Source of the DNA: Takashimella koratensis | Taxonomy: Eukaryota > Basidiomycota > Tremellomycetes > Trichosporonales > Tetragoniomycetaceae | Assembly (NCBI GenBank): GCA_003116875.1 | Contig: BCKT01000007.1 | Location: 1,266,820-1,330,819, forward strand | Direction: 5' to 3' | Length of the DNA: 64,000 nt | Shown: in pieces, positions 48,031 through 59,459 of the stretch | How positions within the stretch are numbered: the stretch's first letter is position 1 | Layout of the letters: every line of letters begins with the position of its first letter | Position numbers and translations under genes: made by a program | Notes under the pieces: generated by a model | What the model was told of the DNA's origin: nothing | Seen by the model: the letters and a program-made list of their open reading frames with translations, nothing else | Databases searched by the model: none

Positions 48031-48889
48031 GGTGAGGATGTATGATTTATGTGATGGTTGAGGGGAATGAAGTTGGGTGAAGAATGACGGCGGATAGAGG
48101 AGTGTGGGAGTGGGAGTCGTGGGAGACGGGGAGGCGTGATCAGGTGATGGAAGGGGAAAGGGGCAAAGGAGCGGCGGGGGTGCGGGTGGAGGTGTGGGTG
48201 GAGTCGAAGGGAGGCGACAAGGAGCGGCGAGGCCGAGGGAGGGTATGGGGAGCCGATATGTGGTCGCGGTGGTCGAGAGATGGCGAGGTAGGTGGTACAA
48301 CAAGTGGTGGTGGTGGTGGGTGATGATGAGAAGAGGATGAGGAGACAGAGGAGAGAAGTTGACGTTGAAAAGAATTGGTACGTGTGTGTGGGGTCGAGGG
48401 GTGTGTGTGTGTGCGTGTGGGTCAGCTAGACGTGATAGTGACAGCAGGAGAGGTATTTTCTACACGTCATTATTCAGCCCCAAACCCAGTATCAGGGTCG
48501 TTTAACCGGGGATTAGAAAGAGTCATGGGCCAATAACCGCATACCCTATGCATAGAGAGGCCAGGTAGGGACGGACGGACGTGACTCGGGATCGGACCGG
48601 TATAAACGAGGGCAGGGCTGGGGTACAGGCCGGGGGAAGAGGGGAAGAGGGCAAGGAATACTGGCGGGATTTTAAAGCCGGACGGAGTGTGCCCGTCTGT
48701 CTGTGTGTGTGTGTGTGTTTGAGTCCGGCACGGAGTTTCAAGGACATAACCTGGCGTACTACCCACCTCCCTTTTCTTATCCCTTCTCTTCTCTGTCACC
48801 CTCTCCGACGCCTCTCGCCTCGGTACTCGTCACTCACCACTCACCCTCACCCCTCACCCACCCCCTCCCCTCTCACCAACACCCCGACC
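48031..48889. promoter_or_regulatory. Divergent region STS1 / AGC1
   Basis: An 0.86 kb divergent promoter with several short TG runs (48380-48420 and 48695-48720) and a TATAAA at 48601-48606, about 290 bases before the AGC1 start. CT-rich leader DNA precedes that start. Confidence 0.45.
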
Positions 48890-51800
48890 ATGTCGGCCGC
48901 TACCGCTCCCGCGCCCGCAGAGTCGAAAGACACCCTCACCCGCCTGTCGACCTCTATCAAGTCGACAGCCGACTCGCTCACCAAACCCGGAGAGAGCGAG
49001 CTCGCGAGGTGGAAGCGCACTTTTGAGAAGTTTGCGGGCGAAGAGGTCGAGGGGAAGAAGTGAGTACGCGCTAGGGACGGGTTCGGACGAGGTGTAGCCC
49101 AGCTGGGGTGGTTGGGCTTGGTCGCTGCAGAGCCAAAGGCAGTACGCGGGGTAATAAAAAAAAACGACTCGTGCTACTCCGGCTGGTCGGTGTTCCCCGA
49201 CCCCGAGCGCCCAGCTGTTGTTGAGCGACGCCCAACTACCCCGTTACTCTCAACATCATCGAGCATCACCTTCCATGCACCAGCAAGCACTGGTAGCTAA
49301 CACGTGCTTGCTAGGTACCTCACGCCAGGACAGTTCATCGATGCTATCGCTCCCACCGACGAGGGTTTCAGCCGCATCAAGCGGGATCAGTACCAGATCC
49401 GTGCGTTGTCGACTCGGATTGAGACCGTGTATACCCAACTAACATCCACAGTGTTCCGCGTGGCCGACAGCTCGAAGCGGGGGCTGGTCTCGTTTGAGGA
49501 CTTTGTCGTGTTCGAGACTTGTGAGTTAGATTTGGCTTCGATGGTGACATTGCTAGCCGGATGCTGACTTGTTCTCAGTGTTGAAGCGAGTGAGTCAATG
49601 AGTGATAAGGGGATGGGGAGCTTGATGACTGACTGTACTAGCCTGATGCCGACTACCAACTTGCCTTCTCCGTCTTCGACGTGTGAGTGAAGCTATCCAA
49701 CGGTGAACGTAAGTTTAGCTGACACTTCCACAGCGACGCATCGGGCTCAATCGACTTTGACGAGTTCAAAGCCGTCTTGTCTGCCAACATTGGCTCTGAC
49801 GGTATCCGTGAGTCTAGAACAGCTCTGCATGATCCGTAAAGCTGACACGTAAACCTCTCAGCCTTCGACTTTGAGTGCCCATGGATCAAGCTCTACCTCG
49901 GAAAGCGGGGGAACACCCACGTTCTTGGCTGTGAGTCTGGCTGCCTGAGGATCACTCGAACAGCCATGCTGACTTGCGCAGACCACGAGTTTACCCAGCT
50001 CATCAAGGGGTACCAGGGCGAGCGCCTCCGACAGGCTTTCCACTACTTTGACAAAGACGGTGATGGCTACATCGCTCCGGACGAATTCCAACGCATCATC
50101 GTGGTAGGTCCCTAAGCTCTAAATCTGTGTCTATGTCGAGCTGAACAATCCGCTTCTAGGAAATCGCGGGGCACAAGCTCTCCGAATCTGTCCTTGAGCG
50201 TTTACCCACTCTGTGCACGTTGAACCCCGGTCGAAAGATCAGCTACTCCGAGGTTATCGCGTTCCACAACAGTGAGTCGTGGTGTTGCCCCTCTTGAGGG
50301 ATGAGCACATTCTAACGCTGTATTCAGTTATTCGGGAAATGGACATGGTCGAGCGTATCATCCAGCGCGCGGTCCGAAAGTCTAAAGATGGGCGTATCGA
50401 CAGTTCCGACTTTTTGAACGAGGCTGCCGACAGCATGCGTTACGGTGTCTTTACCCCCATGGAGGTGGGTGATTCAACTGGTTAGCATGTGCAGAAAAAG
50501 CTGACTCGACCCTCAGGCCAACATCATCTGGCACTTTGCTTCGCGAGGAGGTGTGAGCACGTCTCAGCGACTCACTCTCGCCGACTTCCAATCTCTCCTC
50601 GATGCCAAGGTCAGTCCAATTGGGAGGCTTACGCAATTAAGAGCTTCAGCTGAAGTGCTTTTAGTGGCAGCCACCAGAGACGACTGCGATCCCCGAGAAG
50701 AAGACCGTCTCGGGAGGTATCCTCTCTGAAATCGCCAACTCGACTTACAACTTTATCCAAGGCGGTATCGCGGGTGGTATCGGTGCCTTCGCCGTCTACC
50801 CTATCGACCTGGTCAAGACTCGTCTTCAAAACCAGCGATCCACCGTCGTCGGTGAGGTCCTCTACCGTAACGCTTGGGACTGTGTGAAGAAGGTTTACAA
50901 CAATGAGGGTGGGGTTCGAGCTTTCTATCGAGGTGTCATGCCCCAGCTCGTCGGTGTTGCCCCAGAAAAGGTGAGTAGAGTCGGGATCTGACTTTTAGAT
51001 TTAAAAAAGGGTTGAGAAGGATTGGCTAACGATGGTTTTGTGATCAATGGTGTAGGCGATCAAATTGACCGTCAACGACTTGGTTCGGAAAAAGGCAACG
51101 GATCCCGAGACTGGACGAATCCCGCTGTACATGGAGTTTGTCGCGGGAGGTACTGCCGGTGGTTGCCAGGTTGTGAGTTTGGCAGGTGTACTGGAATGGT
51201 GCGAGCTATAAGCTGACGTGCTGCAGATTGTCACGAACCCACTAGGTTAGAGATGTGTCGATTAGTGGAAGAGTACCAAGGCTGACTGATTTATAGAAAT
51301 CACAAAAATCCGACTCCAAATGGTGAGCTGAGATTGTCGGACCGCAGGAGAACGAAAGCTGACATACCGCAGGCCGGAGAACTTACAAGAGCCGAAGGGG
51401 CGGGCGCTGTGCCCCGTGGTGCGGTTCATATCATTAGACAGCTTGGTCTCGTTGGTCTTTACAAAGGTGCTACCGCGTGTCTCTGTCGGTGAGTCAAGGT
51501 GCACTCTTTCTGCGTCGGGGTCATAGCTGACGTTGTAACAGTGATGTTCCATTTGTGCGTATCGCGTGCTGGACCGTGTGGCGCGGTTGGACGAGGAGGG
51601 AATAACATGCTGACCTTTTTGACAGTCTATGATCTATTTCACATCGTGAGTGGTAGCTGTAACCACTAGATCAAACCCTTCAGCTGACCATGGGATACAG
51701 ATACGCGCATCTCAAGGTGAGACCCACGCGTCAATGGAAATACGAAACTCTTGACTAACTTTCCGCAGAAAGACGTCTTCCACGAGGGCCGGAGAGGCAA

Positions 51801-52424
51801 AGTCCTCAGCTTTGGCGAGCTTCTCATTGCTGCCTCTGTCTCGGGCATGCCTGGTCAGTTATGCGGTCCCTCTTGTTATGTCATCGACGGTTGTAGCTGA
51901 CATACACCATCAGCCGCTTACCTCACCACTCCTGCGGACGTCGTCAAGACGCGTCTCCAATCGCAGGCGCGTGCGGGGCAGACGGTGTACAAGGGCGTCT
52001 TTGATGGCTTTGCCAAGATTGCACAGGAGGAAGGAGCGAGGGCGCTCTTCAAGGGTGGTATTGCCCGGTGAGTCGTGGTCTCTAGCCTCTCATTACCCGC
52101 ATCTCGCATCTCCCTATTTTCTCTTCCATATTCCGTAGTCATGGTAAGCGTCCGCTCACACACCCCAGTATCATCCGATCCTCGCCTCAATTCGGAGTCA
52201 CCCTCGTCTGCTACGAGCTTTTGCACAAACACTTTCCCTACCCATGGGCCCCTCAACCGGTCGCCGCTGCCGTCCGCCCGTCTCGTGGCCAAACCGACAT
52301 CTCACGTATTCGCGCCCGAAACGCGTTGCGTATCTTGCTTGACTGCTCGTCCAAGTTTGGAATGGTCGATGCGTCGACGGCAGCAAAGGGAACATCGGCT
52401 TTGCCGAAGATCTTCCGCGCTTAG
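48890..52424 (+). CDS. AGC1: Mitochondrial aspartate/glutamate carrier with EF-hands
   Basis: An intron-dense gene for a calcium-regulated carrier of the inner mitochondrial membrane (SLC25A12/A13, yeast Agc1), exchanging aspartate for glutamate in the malate-aspartate shuttle. The N-terminal half carries EF-hand-like segments: [20 protein letters not shown] and [15 protein letters not shown] are canonical calcium loops, with weaker ones at [15 protein letters not shown] and [11 protein letters not shown]. The C-terminal half has three carrier repeats with signatures [27 protein letters not shown] and [13 protein letters not shown], each followed by a GxxxxYKG-type loop ([38 protein letters not shown]). 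Two very small exons of 20 bases (51626-51645) and 16 bases (51701-51716) encode part of an even helix. Size is about 700 residues, as expected. Confidence 0.93.
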
Positions 52425-53133
52425 AGAGGGGTGGGGCCGTGGGTGGAAAAGAGGGAAGAGAGAGAGGAGGCGGAGAAAAGAGAGGGGGAGGTTATCATGG
52501 ATAACTCTCAGAGAAAGAACGAAAGAAAAGTGAAAAGAAAAGAGAACTCTCCACAATCCTGAATATTCAAGACTCACTCCACCTTCTATCCCATCTCATC
52601 TTCTAGCGTGCGAAGTTGACACACTCTCTTCGCGCGCCTCATATTTACATCCCTTTTCTCGCCTGGGCTTCTACTTTGCCTGCTTCTAGTTTTCTACCCT
52701 TACCTTGCTTGACCTTTTCTTGCAATCTTGGCTCTTGGCCCTCAGCTCTTTCTTTCTCCTCTCTTCCTCTCTTCCTCTCCTCCACCGCGCTTTCCCCCTC
52801 TTTACGCCCTCGTACCATCTACCGATCACATGCATTCGACCTTGTTCTGACCAGCCTTGCCTCGTCCGTAGATGATCTACTTACCGTTGGTGTAATGTTC
52901 ACGTGTTGCGATATGGTGCATCCACCGTATTGGCTGCCTGGACTCACCGACGAGTGACGCCATGGCCCTGCCCCGCAAGGAGGAATTAACTTCAGCTTGG
53001 CTTACTCCTTCGGTTCCTTTTATTTCCACCCTCGTGTTTGGTTTCAACTCGGTGCTCTTTCCATTCATCCATCCATCCTCGACCTCGTCCATCTCATCTA
53101 CCCTGATCCTTCTACCCCCTTCTCACCGGCACG
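52425..53133. other. Intergenic region AGC1 to Rab18
   Basis: A 0.7 kb region holding the AGC1 3' end, an AG-rich stretch (52435-52560), then CT-rich DNA that fits the promoter and leader of the Rab gene. No gene seen. Confidence 0.4.
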
Positions 53134-54696
53134 ATGAGTACAGACCACCCACAGCACCCGGCCAACCTCAAGCTCTTGCTAATCGGCAACTCGTCCGTCG
53201 GTACGTCGTGACGTTCTTCCTTGCCCATCCACCTAGAAAGAAACCCATTTGCCACCCAATTCTCCATCTCACCTTACACGAGCTAACCAACCCCTTCATC
53301 CACTTTCACCATCTACCACCACCCTCACCACACTCGCTGGTCTATATCCCTTGCCCCTCCCCCGACATAAAGGCAAATCATCGTTGTTGCTTCGATTCAC
53401 CGACGATGATTTCTTATCCGACGAAGAAACAGCCGCGACTATTGGAGTAGACTTTAAAGTCAAATCGATAGAGCTCGATGGGAGGCGATACAAGTTGTCC
53501 ATCTGGGTGAGTTCTTGGTCCCTCTAACTATCTGTCCCCTCTCCATCACTCGTCTGAGGATGCAAAGTCATCTGTCTGGAGCTGGGTGCGAGCAGGTAGA
53601 CGTGATTGATGCTTGCGGAACGTGGACGCGAACCTACACCCCACCCCACCCCACCTACCTCGATTCAAGAATGGCCCAGGTTGACAACGAACGACCCACT
53701 ACTGAGCTTTGTAATACAGGATACGGCGGGTCAAGAACGGTTTCGAACCCTCACGTCAAGTTATTATCGCGGCGCGCAGGGCGTCATCCTTGGTGAGCCA
53801 TACCTCTGCATCCCTCTCTTCCCGGGGCCACCCACCTACACCAACACTTCCTTCTCTTGTAAAAGGATCCATTGCCAAATCTTGTCCTCGGGCATTCCAC
53901 TGACGTCAACTCCGTTCGCTCCGTTTGCTCCATTTCACCCAACCCACACACGCGACCTCCCGATCTGCCTCACCTTGACGACACCCTCCTCCACCCACAA
54001 CCATGACGTCCCACCATCCCCATGCACACCCACCTACCCACGCTACATGACACTTCTGATCTCCCTCTTCACCCCACTGCCACAGTATACGACGTCTCGT
54101 CTAGACCAACATTCGACGAGCTTGTGAAATGGTTCCGCGAGATCGAAACGTACTGCGGTGAAGACGTCGTCAAGATGGTCGTTGGTAACAAGGTTGACAA
54201 GGTGAGTCTCATTCCTCACGTTGTGGGCCCTGGTGTTTCGTTCCTACCCACTCAATCATGGGTCGTCCAGCTATGGCAGAATTTCCGGATGTAAGCTGAC
54301 ACACCCTCCAGGCTATGTCGAGACAAGTAACGACAGAAGAAGGACAAGCGTTCGCAACGCGCATGGAGACAATGTTCATCGGTCAGTTCAATCAGCTAAT
54401 ACACCTACGAGTCCCACTTTAGCTGATTCCGATAACTTCAGAGTGCTCAGCAAAGACAAAATTCGGCGTTGAGGAAGCGTTCCAAGAACTCGTTCGACGT
54501 GTAAGCATCCCTCCCCACGCGCAAGCTCTCTTCAACAACCACTCACAGACTGATACTTATACCTTCGACTCAGATCCTCGCTACTCCATCATTATGGTCC
54601 CGAACACCGGCAGGGGTCCGGAATCCCACTCGAGCAGATAAGACCATCCAACTGGCCGCTGACGACAACGCCGCTGGCTGGGGCTGCTCTTGTTGA
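53134..54696 (+). CDS. RAB18: Rab18-type small GTPase
   Basis: Seven exons (53134-53200, 53373-53506, 53720-53792, 54086-54201, 54312-54381, 54442-54500, 54574-54696) join in frame to 213 residues. Guanine nucleotide motifs are GNSSVGKSS, a switch I with [34 protein letters not shown] and [14 protein letters not shown]. The C-terminus ends WGCSC, a CxC prenylation site for geranylgeranyl transferase II. The core sequence resembles Rab18, which acts at the ER and lipid droplets; this subfamily call is by eye and less certain than the Rab call. The P-loop is split by the first intron, and the third and first introns (293 and 172 bases) are long for this genome. Confidence 0.88.
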
Positions 54697-55265
54697 CCCC
54701 CAATATACCTATATCCCCATGGATTCCTGCGTCTCCTTCATCGCTTCATTTGCCTTAATCTCAAGCGGAATCCATCCGCTGTTTCGCCCCCCGACGTTGT
54801 AACAATACTTAGGTGCGACGCAAACATATCTGCCGGCGTACATCTCGACCCTTGACATATAGACATATTCATGAACAAGACGTCTATCATGATCCTTGAC
54901 CCCTTTGATCATACCCAACCGTTAAAGCAGCAAGGTTCCTAGAGCAGTGGGTGGGCGACAGCTAGGGCCGTGGAGAAGTCGGAGGAGTGCAGGTAATAGT
55001 GGAAGACGGGTTCGAGGAGCTCAGAGGGGAGCGTGAGGCGTGATTTGAGAAGGAGGAAGAGGTGGTGACATGGTTGATGGCGAGGAGTGAGGATGAGAGA
55101 TGGTGCTGATGGGAAATGAAGGGCAAATGGTTGTCGCGTTTCAAGTTTTAGCCGAGATCCGAGCGGCAACAAATGTGGCGGTGCTTTCCTGCGTACAGAT
55201 TGGCTATAAGGTGCAGCAAGATAAAACATTCAAGGCATACTAGGGTTACGTGAGGCTACGGTACG
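54697..55265. other. Convergent intergenic region with an F-box-like fragment
   Basis: No complete gene. On the minus strand, at about 54939-55065, a frame reads LPSELLEPVFHYYLHSSDF before a stop, resembling the start of an F-box motif, but there is no continuation. Confidence 0.35.
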
Positions 55266-56229
55266 CTATACACAGCCTGACAAGGAATAGTCAGTCAAAA
55301 CCCTGTTGTTGCTCTAGACTTTGCTCTACTCACAGTTACACGCAGGACACGGTACTTCATCCCTTGACCGGACCTTTATCGTATACTCGTCCCCGTTCCC
55401 TGGCTCGCTCCAAGGTTGTAGAATCTCCACGACCCTAGGCCACATCCCATCCTTCTTCAGCCTCTCCCCTGCTGTTGAATACAGCGTACACGGATGTGGC
55501 AGGTCATATAGCTCCGTCGTGGAGCGACCGAGCGGCGGGTAAAATGTGATATTGCTTGCCCCGATCCTGGCACGTTCTGCGTCGAGTCGTTGCGCGGTCG
55601 ACAAGGTTGGTTTTGAAGGAGCACCACTGTCTGAGGAGCCAGTTCCGCTGCTGGATGGACTGCTCTCACTTCCAGAACCAATCATGAGGAGACTATTAGA
55701 GACCGATTCCTCCCCTGCATCCTCGGCGTACGCCGTGCAGTCCTCATGCACTGATCTCATCTTCTCGAGATGATCAATAATACTCGCAGACCAATACAAC
55801 CAGTCGCCTTATCTCTCATCGGAACAGCTATACGCGCGATGACGGATTTCCGTGGCGTGAAAATCAACTTGATACTTGTCATGCTTGGCGCTTCAGGAGT
55901 AACGGATTACCTCGAGCGAAGGAAGGAGACCGGGTGAGAAGTCGCTGGGGAACCTGAAAGTGGTCGAGACGTGTATAAGGCCCATCTGGAGTCTCCCAGA
56001 CGGTTAGATACAAGCTCCGGCTAGGATCTGTCACATCGGGGTCGTCGGATAGACTGAGACGCGAATTGCCGCCACAAAGGGACCCATACTCGCGTGGCGG
56101 GGAAGTATTACATAAGCAGTGTTCTGTGGCATGTTCCACGTGGGTGTGGACCTCTATCGAATCTTCTGGCACCCTCCACCGTACCCTCCCTCCTTGTACT
56201 GTTTTTTCCATCCGCCGCCCCTTCATCAT
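55266..56229 (-). CDS. Uncharacterised protein
   Basis: Three exons (55911-56229, 55334-55807, 55266-55276) join in frame to 267 residues. The last exon has only 11 bases and gives an end rich in cysteine, CPACNCCV. Recognisable text includes YLTVWETPDGPYTRLDHFQV and WLYWSASIIDHLEKM; a Ser/Gly-rich loop lies in the middle. No family is recognised. The last intron has a perfect CTGAC branch site, and all three joins keep phase, which supports a real gene. The start is uncertain: three in-frame ATGs lie at 56229, 56226 and 56211, close to the possible HSP90 promoter elements, and the true start could be further inside. The CPAC-NC end could bind metal or be lipid-modified (inference). Confidence 0.5.
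56159..56166 (+). promoter_or_regulatory. Candidate heat shock element upstream of HSP90
   Basis: GAATCTTC matches two inverted nGAAn units (GAAnnTTC), the minimum binding unit of heat shock factor. Further TTC units at 56122 and 56134 are nearby. It lies about 285 bases before the HSP90 ATG. Confidence 0.4.
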
Positions 56230-56449
56230 CCTCCTCCTCTTTCCTCTTTCTTCATCTTCATCTTCGTCTCAACGCTAGACTCCCCATCCATACCCCATCT
56301 CTAGTGAGTACCCACCCCTCTCCCTCACCACATATATACCCTCACCCCCATCCCCCTGCCGCGAAGGCGTAGAGCTAACCATCATTCCCCCACCCACTTA
56401 TACCCAGGTCGTTTCACATCCCTTTCATCTATAGACAACATCATCCAAA

Positions 56450-59054
56450 ATGACTGGTAACACTGAGACTTTCGGTTTCCAGGTGAGTCGGCCTTGACAA
56501 TCTATGCCGTGTATCTAATCCACCACCCTACTCTCACCTCGTGTCCATCCACTCCTGTCCTCACTTCCTCTCGTCCCCCTTTCCTCACCCCACGTCTTTC
56601 CCTCCTCCTTCCCCGTTGATGCACCGTTCCACCCTCGCCACCTCACTCAACCTTAACATCCCCTCCCAACCTTCAACCAACCACTAACCCCCTCTCTAGG
56701 CGGAGATCTCGCAATTGCTTGATCTCATCATCAACACTTTCTACTCCAACAAGGAGATCTTCCTCCGAGAACTCATCTCGAACGCTTCCGATGCTCTTGA
56801 CAAGGTCCGTTACGCGGCCCTTACCGACCCGTCGCAGCTCGACTCGGAGAAGGAGCTCTTCATCCGCATCACCCCGAACATTGAGGAGGGTACCCTCACC
56901 ATCCGCGACACGGGTATCGGTATGACCAAGGCCGACCTCGTTAACAACCTCGGTACCATCGCCAAGTCCGGTACCAAGGCGTTCATGGAGGCCCTCACCT
57001 CTGGTGCTGACGTTTCCATGATTGGTGAGTAGGCTGATCGTTGCTTCTCGGGTGGTTCCTCGTCATGATTGCAGACATCCAGCTAACATCTACCTCCAGG
57101 TCAATTCGGTGTCGGTTTCTACTCGTCCTACCTCGTTGCCGAGCGTGTCCAGGTTATCACCAAGCACAACGACGACGAGCAGTACATCTGGGAGTCGGCC
57201 GCCGGCGGCACCTTCACCATCACCGAGGACACTGACGGTCCCTCGCTCGGCCGCGGTACCGCTATCAAGCTGTTCATGAAGGAGGACCTCAAGGAGTACC
57301 TCGAGGAGAAGCGCATCAAGGAGATTGTCAAGAAGCACGTGAGTAGGCACGGGCCCTATTGCAGTCGGCCTGTTGAGTGGGGCTGGACAGTTGCTGACAG
57401 GACCAGTCCGAGTTCATCTCCTACCCCATCCAGCTCGTCGTCACCAAGGAGGTCGAGAAGGAGGTTGAGGAGGAGGAGGAGGCTTCCGACGCCAAGATCG
57501 AGGAGGTCGAGGACGAGGAGGGCGGCAAGAAGAAGAAGACCAAGAAGATCACCGAGAAGACTGTTGAGAACGAGGAGCTCAACAAGCAGAAGCCCATCTG
57601 GACCCGGTAAGTTGGCATAAAGTCTCCCCAAAGACCCAGCTGACGCCCGCAGCAACCCCTCCGACGTTACCCCGGAGGAGTACCAGTCGTTCTACAAGTC
57701 GATTAGCAACGACTGGGAGGACCACATGGCCGTCAAGCACTTCTCGGTCGAGGGTCAGCTCGAGTTCAAGGCCATGCTCTTCATCCCCAAGCGTGCGCCG
57801 TTTGACCTCTTCGAGACCAAGAAGAAGCGTCACAACATCAAGCTCTACGTTCGCCGTGTATTCATCACCGAGGACAACGAGGAGTTGATGCCCGAGTACC
57901 TCAACTTTGTCGTCGGTGTTGTTGACGTAAGTTGCTTCTAAAAAGATTGGACGAGTGCCCAGCTGACATGCGCAGTCCGAGGACCTCCCGCTCAACATCT
58001 CGCGTGAGACGCTCCAGCAGAACAAGATCCTCAAGGTCATCCGCAAGAACCTTGTCAAGAAGACTCTCGACCTCATCTCCGAGATTGCCGAGGACAAGGA
58101 GAACTTTGACAAGTTCTACTCTGCGTTCAGCAAGAACCTTAAGCTCGGTATCCACGAGGATTCTACCAACCGATCCAAGCTCGCCGAGTTCCTCCGCTTC
58201 CACTCGACCAAGTCTGGCGACGACCTCACTTCGTTCAAGGACTACGTTACCCGTATGCCCGAGGTCCAGAAGTCGATCTACTACCTCACTGGCGAGTCGC
58301 TCGAGTCTGTCCGCGACTCTCCTTTCCTTGAGGTTCTCAAGAAGAAGGGCTTCGAGGTCTTGCTCCTTGTCGACCCCATCGACGAGTACGCCGTCACCCA
58401 GCTCCGCGAGTTTGAGGGCAAGAAGCTCGTCTGTGTCTCCAAGGAGGGACTCGAGCTCGAGGAGACCGAGGAGGAGAAGGAGGCACGCGAGAAGGACGTC
58501 AAGGAGTTTGAGGGTCTTTGCGCCGCCATCAAGGACACTCTCGGCGACAAGGTCGAGAAGGTTATTGTCTCCAACCGTATCTCCGACTCGCCCTGCGTTC
58601 TTGTTACTGGCCAGTTCGGCTGGTCTTCGAACATGGAGCGTATCATGAAGGCCCAGGCCCTCCGTGACTCTTCCAGTGAGTAGGAATCTCACCAATAACT
58701 TCACCAGTTTGCGAAATCGTTTACTAACCCAACGCAGTGTCCTCGTACATGGCGAGCAAGAAGACTCTTGAGCTTAACCCGGCTCACCCGATCATCAAGG
58801 AGCTCAAGTCCAAGGTTGCCGAGGACAAGACCGACAAGACTGTTCGAGACCTCACCATCCTTCTCTTCGAGACTGCGCTCCTCACCTCGGGCTTCACCCT
58901 CTCGGCTCCTCAGGACTTTGCGGCGCGTATCAACCGAATGATCGCGCTTGGTCTCTCGATCGACTCGGAGCCCGAGGCTGCCCCGGCCGCTACCGCCGAG
59001 GAGGCCGTCCCGGCCCTCGAGGAGGCCGGTGGCTCCATGGAGGAGGTCGACTAA
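56450..59054 (+). CDS. HSP90: Cytosolic HSP90 chaperone
   Basis: Seven exons (56450-56482, 56700-57024, 57100-57338, 57407-57606, 57653-57926, 57976-58675, 58738-59054) join in frame to 695 residues, the usual length of cytosolic HSP90. The N-terminal ATPase has [19 protein letters not shown], the ATP-lid [20 protein letters not shown] and [16 protein letters not shown] charged linker rich in Glu and Lys follows (57440-57590), then the middle domain with [16 protein letters not shown] and the catalytic-loop Arg in [14 protein letters not shown], then the dimerisation domain. The C-terminus is MEEVD, the cytosolic signature that docks TPR co-chaperones. The first intron (217 bases), after codon 11, is long and lies in the leader-proximal part. 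A heat shock element candidate is upstream. Confidence 0.97.
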
Positions 59055-59459
59055 GTCACTCTCAGTAGAAAGGGTAGTCGATGAGAGTTAGGGAATGGAT
59101 ACGGTCAGAAAAGAAGAAGAAAAGAAGTATGAAGAGGTGAAGGCGAGACGAGGCGGAACAGACCGAGTTTTGTCTGTGATCGTGATCGTGATTGTGGTAG
59201 TGGTTGTGGTCGTGGTCGTCTGAGGCGACCCGTTTATTCTTCACACGTAGCATCGGGTGTGTTCAGAATGCATCTTTGTGTCATAGTTTCCGATACTGCG
59301 CAATACAAGTGTGTTATCCCACAGCACTCAGGCTTTGAACGAAATGTGCGTCACGTCACAATCAGCCTGATTATCTCTGCTTCAATAACCCATGACTGTT
59401 CTAGACTGCATCGTACATCTACGAACATAACCATATCCTATCATACACTAGCTTACCCC
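59055..59459. other. Convergent 3' intergenic region
   Basis: The gap between HSP90 and the next gene contains an imperfect GTGATC/GTGGT repeat stretch (59175-59220). No gene seen. Confidence 0.4.

Noticed and set aside
48031..48303. In-frame upstream extension of STS1
   Set aside because: The added 91 residues are only Pro/Ser/Thr with no protein-like pattern; it is leader DNA.
57579..58704. Long minus-strand frames under HSP90
   Set aside because: Shadow frames caused by the strong codon bias of HSP90 on the other strand.
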